This document shows, in pieces, positions 23,351-36,212 of a DNA stretch of 64,000 bases. This DNA comes from Ananas comosus (Eukaryota; Streptophyta; Magnoliopsida; Poales; Bromeliaceae). The notes beneath the pieces are model-generated. The model was not told where the DNA came from and did not search any database. It saw only the letters and a list, made by a program, of their open reading frames with translations. The position numbers were made by a program, and so were the translations under genes. The DNA lies in the NCBI RefSeq assembly GCF_001540865.1, contig NC_033628.1, forward strand, positions 10,148,069 through 10,212,068, read 5' to 3'. Position 1 is the stretch's first letter. Each line of letters begins with the position of its first letter.

Positions 23351-24914
23351 GCGTGAGCTGGGATGGATCGTGGCGAGGTGGTTTTGTCAACACAAAGCCT
23401 AGTCAAAAAACACGTGAGTACATCCGTCTCTTATTTCGTGCATGAGTCGGACTCCGACTCGGACCCGGATGGTGCGGGGGCCTTTGTTTGTAGGCACGTA
23501 CTAATTAAAAAATAATAAAAATATTATTTAAATTTTGTATTTTTTAAATATATAAAAGTTTTGAAAATTAAGAAACATCGAACATTAATAGCTTTAAAAT
23601 GTACAGATAACATTATTTTTAATAATTTTTTTTTCTTGTATGATATAATAAAAGATGTAAATCTAATCTCTATTTTAAAATTGATAAAAATTCAAATAAA
23701 TTTTACTAACAATAAAATTTGATATAATAAATAAAATATTAATGACATTAAAATAAAATAAATGTAAGATATACATTCTACCTTAGAGTGTATTAGTAGT
23801 ATTACTCTTTAGTAAAATAATTAGTCTTTTAACGGTGTGCGCTGCACGCAACTATTTCAAAAAATTTATTTTAGATGCGGAGCAATGAATTATTCTTGTA
23901 ATATTGCACCACATAGCGAAATATAATGCGCTAAACATTATTTTATATAAAATATAATATAATATAATAATAAATTAGTACTGAACTTATGCCAAATTTT
24001 TTGCTTATGTAATTGAGTTTTAATTCGTTGTTACTAATATATTAAATTTAATTTCAATTAAATCAGTTTTTTAATATCTAAGTTTAAAAATTTTTTAATC
24101 GCAATTTAAAGATTCTCTTTGAAGCTTATATAGTTGTGCGAGTTTCTGTAGGTTAGNAATATAATAATAAATTAGTACTGAACTTATGCCAAATTTTTTG
24201 CTTATGTAATTGAGTTTTAATTCGTTGTTACTAATATATTAAATTTAATTTCAATTAAATCAGTTTTTTAATATCTAAGTTTAAAAATTTTTTAATCGCA
24301 ATTTAAAGATTCTCTTTGAAGCTTATATAGTTGTGCGAGTTTCTGTAGGTTAGCTATCTTAATAAGCATAGAAGATGGGTTTTGCTTCTTGAGAAATATC
24401 CGAATTAGAATTTTACTATTGGATCGGGATTTAGATTTGGATACAGACTCTGAGTTAGAATCGTTTTTTAGAGTTTGGGATTCAAATTTGAATTCATTAT
24501 TTTTTTTTTCCGGATCCGAACCTAGATTGAGATTCTTTTAAGCCAATACCAGTTTTGATATATTTTAAAAGAAAAACTTCAAATACCACCCATGTAATTT
24601 CACACTTTTTCACTTTAATAATGTGTGGTTTAAAATGTATCAATTTAGTGCCATATTGTTTCATTTTTATCTTTCTATTATAAATTTTTTTTTTTTTCGT
24701 TAAATTAGTGAGAAAGTTAAAACTAAAGGGTATTAAAGTGAATATTCGATAGGTAGGGTATCTGAACTTTTTTTTTTTTTTTTGATAAGTCACATTCTCA
24801 TTCAATCCATGTTTGACATCACTTTTTTTAAAAAAAATTCAACTTTTTATTTTTTCTTAATTTTTGAGTAAATTTTAAATTACTAAATACTCGATTCATA
24901 TCCGTATCTTTGAC
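23351..24914. other. Intergenic DNA with an exact ~196-bp duplication around one N
   Basis: 23961-24156 is repeated, apparently identically, at 24158-24353, with N at 24157. This is most likely two overlapping contig ends that were not merged. 24573-24745 carries part of the GTGGTTTAAA repeat family. No gene is evident. The minus-strand ORF at 24497-24805 is low-complexity. Confidence 0.7.
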
Positions 24915-26515
24915 GGTATCTTAATCTATTTTTATCTGATATGAATTTAAATTTTAGTGTCCAACTATTATCTAAATCCAAATTTAATTTGGGATTCGAT
25001 ATAAAAATATGAATATGGATATGAATTAGATACCACCTGAACAATATTTGACTCAGTTTTATTCTACTAAAAGATTCTTACTTGTTAATTAAGAAATGCC
25101 ACTTATAAATCCAAATATAAAATATAAATCTTACATCTTATAATTTTAATATTAAAAAGTTAATAAATTTAGCATAGTTATAATAATCTTTAAATGAACA
25201 AAATTTTTAAATACATGTTCAAATATAGCATCAATAAATATATATTATGTAATGAAAAGTTAATTCGGATTTGGTTTGGGTCGGGTTCAGATTTGGGTCG
25301 AATAAAGATAAAATTCATACTGGAATTCAAATCCGTCAATTTTTTTATTTTTTTTATGTCCGTATTCGATATATTCGTTTAGCATTGTGTATACCCACCC
25401 TTCGAATTCGAATTCACTGAATTCGAATTCAGATTCAGATAAAATTTTAAATATCTGTATCCATTAACATCATTATTCCCAATACCGAGTGAGTTGGTTG
25501 CATGATGTTGAAAATCATTTATACTTTACACTCATGAAATGTGAATGACTTTGATTTAATCATGCATGCACTCTTAAACTTATCACATGAATTTATCATG
25601 GCTTTGATTTAATCATATATAGCACCTATTTTTAATGCCAAACTGCAGATGAATCCGGATTGGACAGACACCTATTAAAATATAGGGTTAATTTCATAAA
25701 ATTCCAACAAACATAATAAATTACAAATATATTCATACAAAATTCAACTTTGATATGTTGTTTTCACAAAAACCCTAATATTTTTAAATATGTCCATCTG
25801 ATTTGTTACCGTTAAAATACTATTTATTTTATAAGTAAAATGACATTTTTGCTATCACAAATATATCTCTATAAAAATTCCAACTATTAATTAAAGAGGG
25901 ATAACAAGATCAATTCACCTTATTAATTAGCTAGGATTAAGTATTTTATCTAAGGTTAACTAATTTTTTCTTACGAATCCTAACGTCAGGAACATATTTG
26001 AAAATATCAGAGATTTTTTTAGGAACAACATATAAAAGTTAAACTTTGTAAAAATATATCTATAATTTATTATATTTGTAAAAAGCTGTATAAAATTAAT
26101 TCTAAAATATAAATGTACAAACTTGCAAAAATTAGTGTGATTATGATGAGGAATAGTATTCATCACTCATCCAATTTTACGGTAGTTTTTCCTTTTCCTA
26201 TTTGGATTCTTTCCTGTATATTCATCAATCTTTTGGATAACATGCAAAACTCTTTTGCTTTATGAGTTTTTATACTCATTTCCTACTAGATGGATATTTC
26301 GGACATTAATATTATAATTTGTAAAAACAACATTTAAAGAGTTGAGAGAATATACTTATTGATAAAAATATTATTTATTTACTATTAATTATATTGTAAG
26401 CTCCATTCATCTATCTATATCTATATCTATATCTATATCTATCTATCTATCTATCTACTATCTATCTATATTATTCTCAATAAACTTTAAAACGCGGCGT
26501 CGACATAGTGGCGAG
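24915..26515. repeat. 1.6-kb direct repeat, left copy
   Basis: This stretch recurs at 28207-29774 with only scattered differences. The right copy is bounded on both sides by single Ns (28206 and 29775). Within it, 25683-26104 is a foldback element whose arms ('aaatatgtccatctgat' on the left, 'aggaacatatttgaaa' on the right) belong to the same family as the edge element at 63066-64000. A TCTA/TCTATA microsatellite lies at 26410-26465. Confidence 0.85.
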
Positions 26516-26759
26516 CGGAGCCGGAGGACGGGCGAGGCTCGCGGCGAGCGCTGGCGCGGGGGGGCTTCGACGCTGGTCCGAGGCGCGGGGAGGGCGGCTG
26601 CCGCTCCGGGCGAGCATAACGGGAGCGGGTGCGCCGGGGCAGCCACGGGGCGCGGCGCGGGCAACTGCGCGGACCGAAAAAAATCGCAGCTCCTAGCCAT
26701 GTTCCACCAGTCACGAGGCCACTGCCTCGTGGACCACATGAGAGGATGACCTCCTCTCA

Positions 26760-26760
<1 letters not shown>
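26490..26760. other. Isolated GC-rich block
   Basis: About 200 bases of very high GC content (26490-26700) stand in AT-rich DNA immediately after the 1.6-kb repeat. They are followed by the inverted pair 'cacgaggcca'/'tgcctcgtgg' near 26713-26733. The right-hand repeat copy lacks this block. I recognise no protein in any frame. It could be captured host DNA or a collapsed element. Confidence 0.4.
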
Positions 26761-26810
<50 letters not shown>

Positions 26811-26812
26811 GA

Positions 26813-27041
26813 ATTAGGCTAATATACTATTAATAGCACCAAGTCATTGGTGCTATCAAGTTTTTAACCATTGGATTAAAAGATATGCGGTTAGGATGAT
26901 ATGGGCCCCCTAGGGTTGAGTAGGTGGTTAGTTGAATAGTATGATCTAACGGGTAAAAATGATCAAAAGGATAAATCTAACGGCGGAAAATTTGGTAGTA
27001 CCAAGTGCTTCATGCTATTAATAGCATGGTAGCCGGACTCT
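26813..27041. mobile_element. Short foldback element
   Basis: It begins 'aggctaatatactattaat' and ends 'ctattaatagcatggtagcc'. The interior includes 'gggccccctagggttgag'. It is flanked by (CT)n(TA)n on the left and (CT)n on the right. A relative of about 80 percent identity by eye lies at 29830-30058. Confidence 0.65.
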
Positions 27042-27109
27042 ATCTCTCTCTCTCTCTCTATGTATATATATATATATATATATCTCTCTCTCTATATATA
27101 TAGAGAGAG

Positions 27110-27154
<45 letters not shown>

Positions 27155-27158
<4 letters not shown>

Positions 27159-28205
27159 GGCTGCTGTGCTCTCCATGGTCCTGAGCCGTTTTCGATGATG
27201 AAGTTTCCGAATCGACGATCGGCTCCGTTAAACTTGATCTAGCGTATTTGAAGTTTCTAGAAAATATTTTTTGCGATTTTTCAATATTATTTACCTAGAA
27301 ATCGAAAGGATTCAAAATTAATCATTTTTAACGGCTGAAAATAAAAATTCTATAAAAAGTGGTGATATAGCACTAAAATTTTCGATCAGAAATATTGATC
27401 TTGTTGTAGATAGTATAAAGAATTTTGTATCAAAATTTCATCCGATTTGAATACTTCTACACCGTTAAACTTAAAAACGGCAGATATCAACTATTAAAAA
27501 TTATTGATTTTGAATCCTTTCGATCACTAGGCAAATGATATAAAAAAATCGCAAAAATTATTTTCTATAAACTTCAAATACCTTAGATCAAGTCTAACGG
27601 AGTCGATCGTCGATTCGAAAGTCTCATCATCGAAAACGGTTAAGGAGCACGGAGGCCTCCGTACTCCTGAGAGCACAGCAGCCCTACTCTAGAAAATAAT
27701 TTTTGGAGTTTTTCGATATCATTTGCCTAGTGATCGAAAGGATTCATAATTAATAATTTTTAATGGTAGATATATGCCGTTTGCAAGTTTAACGGTGTAG
27801 AAGTATTCAAATCAGATAAAATTTTGGTAGAAAATTCTTTATACTATCTATAACAAGATTAATATTTTTGATCGAAAATTTTAGTGTTACATCATAATTT
27901 TTTGTGAGATTTTAATTTTCAACCGTTGATTTTGAATCCTTTCGATCACTAGGTAAATGATATCGAAAAATCGCAAAAATTATTTTCTAGATAGTTCAAA
28001 TATACTAGATCAAGTCTAACGGAGCCGATCATCAATTCGAAAGTCCCATCATCGAAAACGGCTTTGGAGCACGGCTGTCTCCGTGCTCCTAATAGCACAC
28101 AAGTCCTACTATATATATATAGAGCTAGGCTCTTATGCTTTCGAAAGTATGGAGGCCTCTGTGCTTGTAAGTTGTTTTCAATGATGCAGCATCCGATTTG
28201 GCAAN
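27155..28205. mobile_element. Composite of two long foldback elements, plus a truncated third
   Basis: 27155-27695 is a full long element ('gtagggctgctgtgctctcc' to 'gagcacagcagccctac'). It is joined at 'tctagaaaataatttttgg' to a partial second element ending near 28110. A third begins at about 28122 and stops at the N (28206). The same composite, with the same internal junction, recurs at 30083-31058, so the join predates the duplication. Confidence 0.65.
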
Positions 28206-28206
28206 G

Positions 28207-29774
28207 GTATCTTAATCTATTTTTATCTGATATGAATTTAAATTTTAGTGTCCAACTATTATCTAAATCCAAATTTAATTTGTGATTCGATATAAAAATA
28301 TGAATATGGATATGAATTAGATACCACCTGAACAATATTTGACTCAGTTTTATTCTACTAAAAGATTCTTACTTGTTAATTAAGAAATGCCACTTATAAA
28401 TCCAAATATAAAATATAAATCTTACATCTTATAATTTTAATATTAAAAAGTTAATAAATTTAGCATAGTTATAATAATCTTTAAATGAACAAAATTTTTA
28501 AATACATGTTCAAATATAGCATCAATAAATATATATTATGTAATGAAAAGTTAATTCGGATTTGGTTTGGGTCGGGTTCAGATTTGGGTCGAATAAAGAT
28601 AAAATTCATACTGGAATTCAAATCCGTCAATTTTTTTATTTTTTTTATGTCCGTATTCGATATATTCGTTTAGCATTGTGTATACCCACCCTTCGAATTC
28701 GAATTCACTGAATTCGAATTCAGATTCAGATAAAATTTTAAATATCTGTATCCATTAACATCATTATTCCCAATACCGAGTGAGTTGGTTGCATGATGTT
28801 GAAAATCATTTATACTTTACACTCATGAAATGTGAATGACTTTGATTTAATCATGCATGCACTCTTAAACTTATCACATGAATTTATCATGGCTTTGATT
28901 TAATCATATATAGCACCTATTTTTAATGCCAAACTGCAGATGAATCCGGATTGGACAGACACCTATCAAAATATAGGGATAATTTCATAAAATTTCTACA
29001 AACATAATAAATTATAAATATATTCATACAAAATTCAACTTTGATATGTTGTTCTTACAAAAGTCCTAATATTTTTAAATATGTCCATCTGATTTGTTAC
29101 CGTTAAAATACTATTTATTTTATAAGTAAAATGACCTTTTTGCTATCACAAATATATCTCTACAAAAATTCCAACTATTAATTAAAGAGGGATAACAAGA
29201 TTAATTCACCTTATTAATTAATTAGGATTAAGTATTTTATCTAAGGTTAACTAATTTTTTCTTACGAATCCTAACGTCAGGAACATATTTGAAAATATCA
29301 GAGATTTTTTTAGGAACAACATATGAAAGTTAAACTTTGTAGAAATATATTTGTAATTTGTTATATTTGTAAAAAGTTGTATAAAATTAATTCTAAAATA
29401 TAAATGTACAAACTCGCAAAAATTAGTGTGATTATGATGAGGAATAGGATTCATCACTCATCCAATTTTACGGTAGTTTTTCCTTTTCCTATTTGGATTC
29501 TTTCCTATATATTCATCAATCTTTTGGATAACATGCAAAACTCTTTTGCTTTATGAGTTTTTATACTCGTTTCCTACTAGATGGATATTTCGGATATTAA
29601 TATTAATAATTTGTAAAAACAACATTTTAAGAGTTGAGAGAATATACTATTGATAATAAATATTATTTATTTACTATTAATTATATTGTAGCTCCATTCA
29701 TTTATCTATATCTATATCTATATCTAGATATATTATTCCTCAATAACTTCAACGCCGCGTCGACACGTGGCGAG
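28207..29774. repeat. 1.6-kb direct repeat, right copy (bounded by single Ns)
   Basis: Near-identical to 24915-26515, including its foldback element (about 28975-29397). The sequence begins right after N 28206 and ends at N 29775. That exactness suggests an alternative haplotype contig inserted in the scaffold rather than a biological tandem copy. Confidence 0.8.
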
Positions 29775-29829
29775 NGCCTGCCACACTGTCTAGCTAATTA
29801 TATAGGCAATTATATATATATATATATAT

Positions 29830-31058
29830 AATTGATCTCCTATGCTTTTAAAAGTACCAAGTTATTGGTGCTTGTAGATTTTTAGCCATTAGATTAAGAG
29901 ATATGCAGTTAGGATGCTGTGGGCCCCCTGGGGTTGAGTGGGTGGTTGGTTGAATAGTATAATCTAATGGCTGAAAATGATCCGAGGAGTAGATCTAACG
30001 GTAAAAAACTTACCAGCACTAAGTGCTTGGTGCTTTTACAAGCACCACAGCTGGACTCTATATATATATATATATATATATAGCAGGACTGCTGTGCTAT
30101 CAGAAGCACGGAGGCCAGCCGTGCTCCTAAGCCGTTTTCGATGATGGAACTTTCGAATAGACGATCAGCTCCGTTAGACTTGATCTAGCATATTTGAACT
30201 ATCTAGAAAATAATTTTTACGATTTTTCGATATCATTTACCTAACAATCAAAAGGATTAAAAATCAATAATTTTTAACGGTTGAAAATAAAAAGTCTCAC
30301 AAAAAATGATGATATAACACTAAAATTTTCGATCAAAAATATTGATCTTGTTGTAGATAGTATAAAGAATTTTGTATCAAAATTTCATCTAATTTGAATA
30401 CTTCTACACCGTTAAACTTAAAAACGGCAGATATCAACCATTAAAAATTATTGATTTTGAATCCTTTCAATCACTAGGCAAATGATATAAAAAAATCGCA
30501 AAAATTATTTTCTATAAACTTCAAATACCCTAGATCAAGTCTAACGGAGCCGATCGTCGATTCGAAAGTCCCATCATCGAAAACAGCTCAGGAGCACGGA
30601 GGCCTTCGTACTCCTGAGAGCACAGCAACCCTACTCTAGAAAATAATTTTTGGAGTTTTTCGATATCATTTGCCTAGTGATCAAAAGGATTCAAAATCAA
30701 TAATTTTTAATGGTTGATATATGCCGTTTGCAAGTTTAACGGTATAGAAGTATTCAAATCAGATAAAATTTTGGTAGAAAATTCTTTATACTATCTGTAA
30801 CAAGATCAATATTTCTGATCGAAAATTTTAGTGTTACATCATAATTTTTTGTGAGACTTTCATTTTCAACCGTTGATTTTCAATCCTTTCAATCATTAGG
30901 TAAATGATATCGAAAAACCGCAAAAATTATTTTCTAAATAGTTCAAATATGCTAGATCAAGTCTAACGGAGCCGATCGTCTATTCAAAAGTCCCATCATC
31001 GAAAACGGCTTAGGAGCACGGCTGCCTCCGTGCTTCTAATAGCACACAAGTCCTACTA
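29830..31058. mobile_element. Short foldback element followed by a long composite foldback
   Basis: 29830-30058 is a short-subfamily copy. After a (TA)n run, 30083-31058 repeats the two-part composite of 27155-28110 and ends in (TA)n at 31059-31080. Arms include 'cgaatagacgatcagctcc' and its inverse. No ORF of interest. Confidence 0.65.
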
Positions 31059-31080
31059 TATATATATATAATATATATAT

Positions 31081-33560
31081 AAAATTTTATTTATAAATAT
31101 ATATTTATTTATTATATATAGTATTTTATTTTTATATAAATATATTGTTATATAATAATTTATTACATAATTTACTATTTATTTTTATAAAATATAAAAT
31201 ATATAAATAAATGTTAAATAATTTAGACTATTGGTATTATATATAAATGTTAACTTTATAACATTGAGTATTCACATATAAATTGTACATTAAAAAATAA
31301 AAAAAAAAGATTGATGCAGTTTAAGTTAATTAAATATTTGACGAAAATTAATTGCGAGAATCACAAGCAATGATTTCTCTTTTCATTCACTAACTACTGG
31401 GGGACTACGATACCTATTAAAAATTATTTCATTAACTAATGGGAGACTATTATGCCTACTAAAATTTTTTAATGTACTTATTGCATCATTTATTATTTCT
31501 CAATTCCTTAGACATGCAGTCATGTTTAGAATAATTAATATGGGATAATTTTATTCGTACCCTAAAAATGTTAGAAATATTATAGATAACCTTACAAAAT
31601 TAGTAATATCAAATCAAACAAAAAATAACAAGATGAGAAAATATTAGTAAAGTTGAAAAACTATTTCAAAATATTTTATTGTTGAGAGAGCTTATATTTT
31701 CTATATTAGAGAAGAAAGCTGTATTTATTTAAAATTATTTCGTAATTTGTCCGTAATATTTTATAATTATTCTGAAATCAATTTTTATAATTAATTTTTA
31801 AAATTAAATTTTAAAATAACTATCTATGGTATCGTGCGGGTCCTTAACTAGTTTGTAATAAACTCAAAGTGTTACCTAGTTTTATTTATTTTAGAATTAC
31901 TTAATTTGATTAGAACAAGGCCTCTCACACTTTTTTCATGTTCAGTAGAACAACGGGGACAATTGAACAACGGGGACAATTGAGTTGTCGTATTTTATTG
32001 CTCACGGAAAAGGAGGGGACACAGATTTTGAAACGGTACATTGTAACAAATTAATAACTTACACTAATAAAACCTTGTTTGGTAATGCAGTGTTTAAAAC
32101 TATTACTTTTATATTAATTATGAAACGCTCGAAATATTCAAAAATACTAAAAATTTATGGTTTTCTTTCTTCCAATATATTATAAAATTTCAGATGCAAT
32201 CACCACTAAATAAACATATGGATAATCAAGTGTTCTTTTTTGTTTGTTTCATGGGAAGTGAGAGAGACGTGAAGTAATTNATATAAATGTTAATTTTATA
32301 ATATTGAGTATTCACATATAAATTGTATATTAAAAAATAAAAAAAAAGATTGATGCAGCTTAAGTTAATTAAATATTTGACGAAAATTAATTGCGAGAAT
32401 CACAAGCAATGATTTCTCTTTTCATTCACCTACTACTGCGGGACTACGATACCTATTAAAAATTATTTCACTAACTAATGGGGTGCTATTATGCCTACTA
32501 AAATTTTTTAATGTACTTATTGCACCATTTATTATTTCTCAATTCCTGAGACATGCAGTCATGTTTGGAATAATTAATATGGGATAATTTTATTCGTACC
32601 CTGAAAATATTAGAAATATTATAAATAACCTTACAAAATTAGTAATATCAAATCAAACAAAAAATAACAAGATGAGAAAATATTAGTAAAGTTGAAAAAC
32701 TATTTCAAAATATTTTATTATTGAGAGAACTCCTTATATTTTCTATATTAGAAAAAAAAACTGTATTTATTTAAAATTATTTCGTAATTTGTCCGTAATA
32801 TTTCATAATTATTCTGAATCAATTTTTATAACTAATTTTTAAAATTAAATTTTAAAATAACTATCAACGGTATTGTGCGGGTTCTTAACTAGTATGTAAT
32901 AAACTCAAAGTGTTACCTAGTTTTATTTATTTTAGAATTACTTAATTTGATTAGAACAAGGCCTCTCACACTTTTTTCATGTTCAGTAGAACAATGGGGA
33001 CAATTGAGTTGTCCTATTTTATTGCTCACGAAAAAGGAGGGGACACAGATTTTGAAACGGTACATTGTAACAAATTAATAACTTACACTAATAAAACCTT
33101 GTTTGGTACTGCAGTGTTTAAAACTATTACTTTTATATTAATTATGAAACGCTCGAAATATTCAAAAATACTAAAAATTTATGGTTTTCTTTCTTCCAAT
33201 ATATTATAAAATTTCAGATGCAATCACCACTAAATAAACATATGGATAATCAAGTGTTCTTTTTTGTTTGTTTCATGGGAAGTGAGAGAGACGTGAAGTA
33301 ATTTTTTACTATAAATATTTATTTTTATTGTTTGATTTATCGTAATTTTATTTTTGGTTTAAACTCAAATTTTCTTAAATAACGTATATAATTGGCTTCG
33401 GCCCGTCTTCACCAAAGTCAATTATACGAAAAAAATAATAAAATATTATTTCATCTCTCATCCCTCCAGTTGTTATGCCGTTTATTTTCTACCAGATAAA
33501 TTATATAACTGAAAAAATTTTAGTTCCACGGCTCAATAAATAAAGAGCCATAAAAAAAAA
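31081..33560. repeat. ~1.03-kb direct duplication around one N, otherwise AT-rich
   Basis: 31241-32279 is repeated at 32281-33302 with a few percent differences, and N 32280 lies between. Each copy contains 'gtgcgggtccttaactagt' or a variant of it, which resembles a decayed Helitron 3' end on the plus strand, but no good hairpin or 5' end is visible. No gene is evident. The ORFs at 31985 and 32979 are the same non-coding frame in the two copies. Confidence 0.75.
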
Positions 33561-33619
33561 TAAATTTGTGGTGAACTCTACCATACTTGAAAGTCTATTT
33601 CAATATAAACGAGGATGGC

Positions 33620-36212
33620 AAAAAAAAAGATTCTCCGACATCCTAATCTCATTGTGCTTCCCATGTGCGTTTTCGAAACCTGAAAGAGAACACAAATAAC
33701 ACCACGGACTGAAGTTTCCATAATCATTATCTCACATGGAGATGCTCGGAAAACAAGCCTCAGGCAGGTACATAATGACAAGTTCTGGTGCTTCAGAGTC
33801 GAACTCTTTGTTAGAATTTGATTAGATTTGCAGATTAATTATAATTGAATTAGAATTAATATTTAAATCTGTTGGAGATAAATTAAAATTTAAATATTAA
33901 TTAGAGAATGAATCTAATTAGATTAGGATAAATATTTAAATCTATTGGAGATAAATCAATTAAAATTTAAATATTTATTGGAGTAGGAATCCTAAATATA
34001 TTAGGATTGGGTACATTCTTGATGGAGCATTCTATATAATGCATTAGAGTCTTTTTTTGAGGTGAGTACGGCTGAAGCTTGAGTGCCGTACGAGAGAGAA
34101 AAAGAGAGAGTTATTTAGTGCACCTAGTGCACGGACGCACGTAGATGGGTTGTCTTTTAGGTTTATAAAAGACGAAAAAAAAGTAGAAAAAATTCAAGAA
34201 GAGGGCTCGGGTTGTAGCTACTCAGTTGCAGAAGAGGAGTCAGGTGTAATCTTCTCTTATTTAATGAATCTTACTTTATCTGTATATTTTTCTCTTTTAT
34301 GATTGTATCAGCTTTTGCTGAGGAGACAGATTTATGATAAAAATTCAATTTGACGTTTCCGTTGCGGAATCCCAACCATCGATACCGGATCCATAGCAGT
34401 CGGTATCGAAGTGGGTTGTGGATTCACGAGATTCAGTACCGGGGCCAGTAACGGATTCCCAACACTCTTCGCTATTAGTTCTTTCCACACCCAAAATCTG
34501 ATGAAGTGTCACATAAATGAGAAGAGGGTGGGGGGAGAGAGAGAGCTTAAAAGCGGATATATGGTACAGAAGGAAGCATACATACAGATCGAGCTATTTC
34601 AATCACAGATATCTGCATTCCCAAGCAAATGCCAAGATAAGGGGCTTTATTCTCTAGCATATTTCGCAGCCAATATCATTCCAGGCACTCTACGGTCACC
34701 AAACCCACCAGGTATCAAAATGCAAGAGGAACTCTGACAATTTAAATCAATAATAGTCAGACTGTAGTTTTCTTAGAAGCCAAAATGTTAAATTAAAAGA
34801 ACTTACATTCAAACTGCTTCAACCAAAGAAATATATACGTGATTTCCTACCCTACGGGTTTCCCAAGCATATCTGTATGAGAAAATATTGCACCAGGTAA
34901 GCCACGATTCATAAGCAAGATTAAAACAACCAATAGATGATGTGCATGATAGTCGCGGAACTTTCGACGACTAGTAATTTGGTCCATGATTTTTCACTTA
35001 AACAGATAAGTCCCTGAACCTGCCTAACTTCTCACAACGTCATTCATACACGATGTTTCCACACAACCTCTAACATGTGTCAGATACGTGCGTGTAAGTG
35101 AACAAATAATAGGAGGCGGCGAACAAAAGACAAGGATTGGATTGCAACTAACTTAGATCACTTCAGGAGTTACATCTGTTTAGGTGGGACCAAATTACAG
35201 TTCATACATTTACCCTCAAAAGTCTTTCCTGAACATGGAAACTACGTACTTTACCGTTCTTGCACTTTCATCTTCAAGGTCTGAAGCAGCAATCCACTGG
35301 ATTGACAGCCTCATTGAGCAGGCCACACAAGCATGCAGAAGGGCCTGTAGCAAAGTATACAAAAAAAAACTTAATTGCAACAAAAAAAAAAAGCTTCAAA
35401 CACCAAACTGAAGTATAATAAGACAAAAACATACGTGCATAAAGTCAAACAAAGCTAAGTGTATTAATAGTCAACAAAAATTGCGAATGCAAGTACAAAA
35501 AAGTGGCAAATGTATCTCAGTGGAGTTAAACAGCTGATAAAACCCCAAATTGCTTTTGAATTTGAGATATAATTGCATTTTTTGTAAAGCTTAAGATGTG
35601 TCTGAACAGAGTCAAATTGAAAAAATAGACAGGCCGAATTCATAATGTTACCAAGAGGTGAGAAGTACTCGATCCAAAATGAATTACTAAAGTAAACTGA
35701 CTCATTTCAGTTGATTTGGTTTGGTTTTATTGGTGATTCGGTTGGGTTCAGCTTTCGTTTTTGAGAAGCTACAAAACCAAAGGACCCGAATGAACTGAAT
35801 TTACGGTAATCTGATACATACCATAACAGATGCTTGAAGTTGTTAACCACAACAATGGTCAGATCAAATATTAACAGATAGATAAACTATACTTATATAC
35901 GACATTCAGTAGTACGAATATCAGGACTATTATGCAAAAAGAAAGAAATAAATATTCACATAGTAAAATAAGATGAGATAACAAATTACCACAGACAACA
36001 AAAGAACCTTGACTACAGATAAATAAGAATCTGTTAGACTAGTATACTTTCCAACCAAAGCAATATTAACCTGCACACAATTTAAGCGCCTTTGTTTACA
36101 TAATTTAATTATAGGAAAATCAAGCCATTTAACAGCATGAGATGTAGATAAGAAGACCAACTGAGGATGTCAGATTATCATATGATTCGGCCATCTCCGT
36201 CCACTCTGCTGA
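33620..36212 (-). pseudogene. CTP synthase-like pseudogene (glutaminase half), broken by a deletion and a solo LTR
   Basis: Exon remnants appear in family order on the minus strand. 36208-36162 reads WTEMAESYDNLTSS and 36070-36008 reads VNIALVGKYTSLTDSYLSVV. 35344-35255 starts ALLHACVAC and contains WIAASDLED. 34733-34586 contains ILIPGGFGDR, then GICLGMQ with the nucleophile Cys. 34497-34465 reads ILGVERTNSEE, 33803-33759 reads FDSEAPELVIMYLPE, and 33679-33620 contains SKTHMGSTMRLG. CTP synthase aminates UTP using glutamine; these pieces span the linker and glutamine amidotransferase domain. The exon at 34733 has lost two bases after KYARE, causing a stop. A solo LTR splits the NSEE/FDSE exon. 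The synthetase domain and C-terminal end are not found nearby. Confidence 0.9.
33809..34464 (+). mobile_element. Solo LTR (656 bp) inserted in the CTP synthase-like exon
   Basis: It begins TGTTAGAATTTG and ends GATTCCCAACA, the short inverted TG...CA termini of an LTR. It is flanked by the 5-bp duplication CTCTT at 33804-33808 and 34465-34469. There is no internal retrotransposon sequence, so it is the product of LTR-LTR recombination. Orientation + is suggested by a TATA-like tctatataatgc near 34030. Removing it brings the two halves of the pseudogene exon into one reading frame. Confidence 0.88.

Noticed and set aside
31848..32895. 'gtgcgggtccttaactagt' as Helitron 3' ends
   Set aside because: No complementary upstream arm gives a convincing hairpin, and no 5' TC end could be placed.
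34840..34910. An extra CTP synthase exon ('acagatatgcttgggaaacc')
   Set aside because: It could correspond to the AYAAAW segment, but it is too short and diverged to claim.
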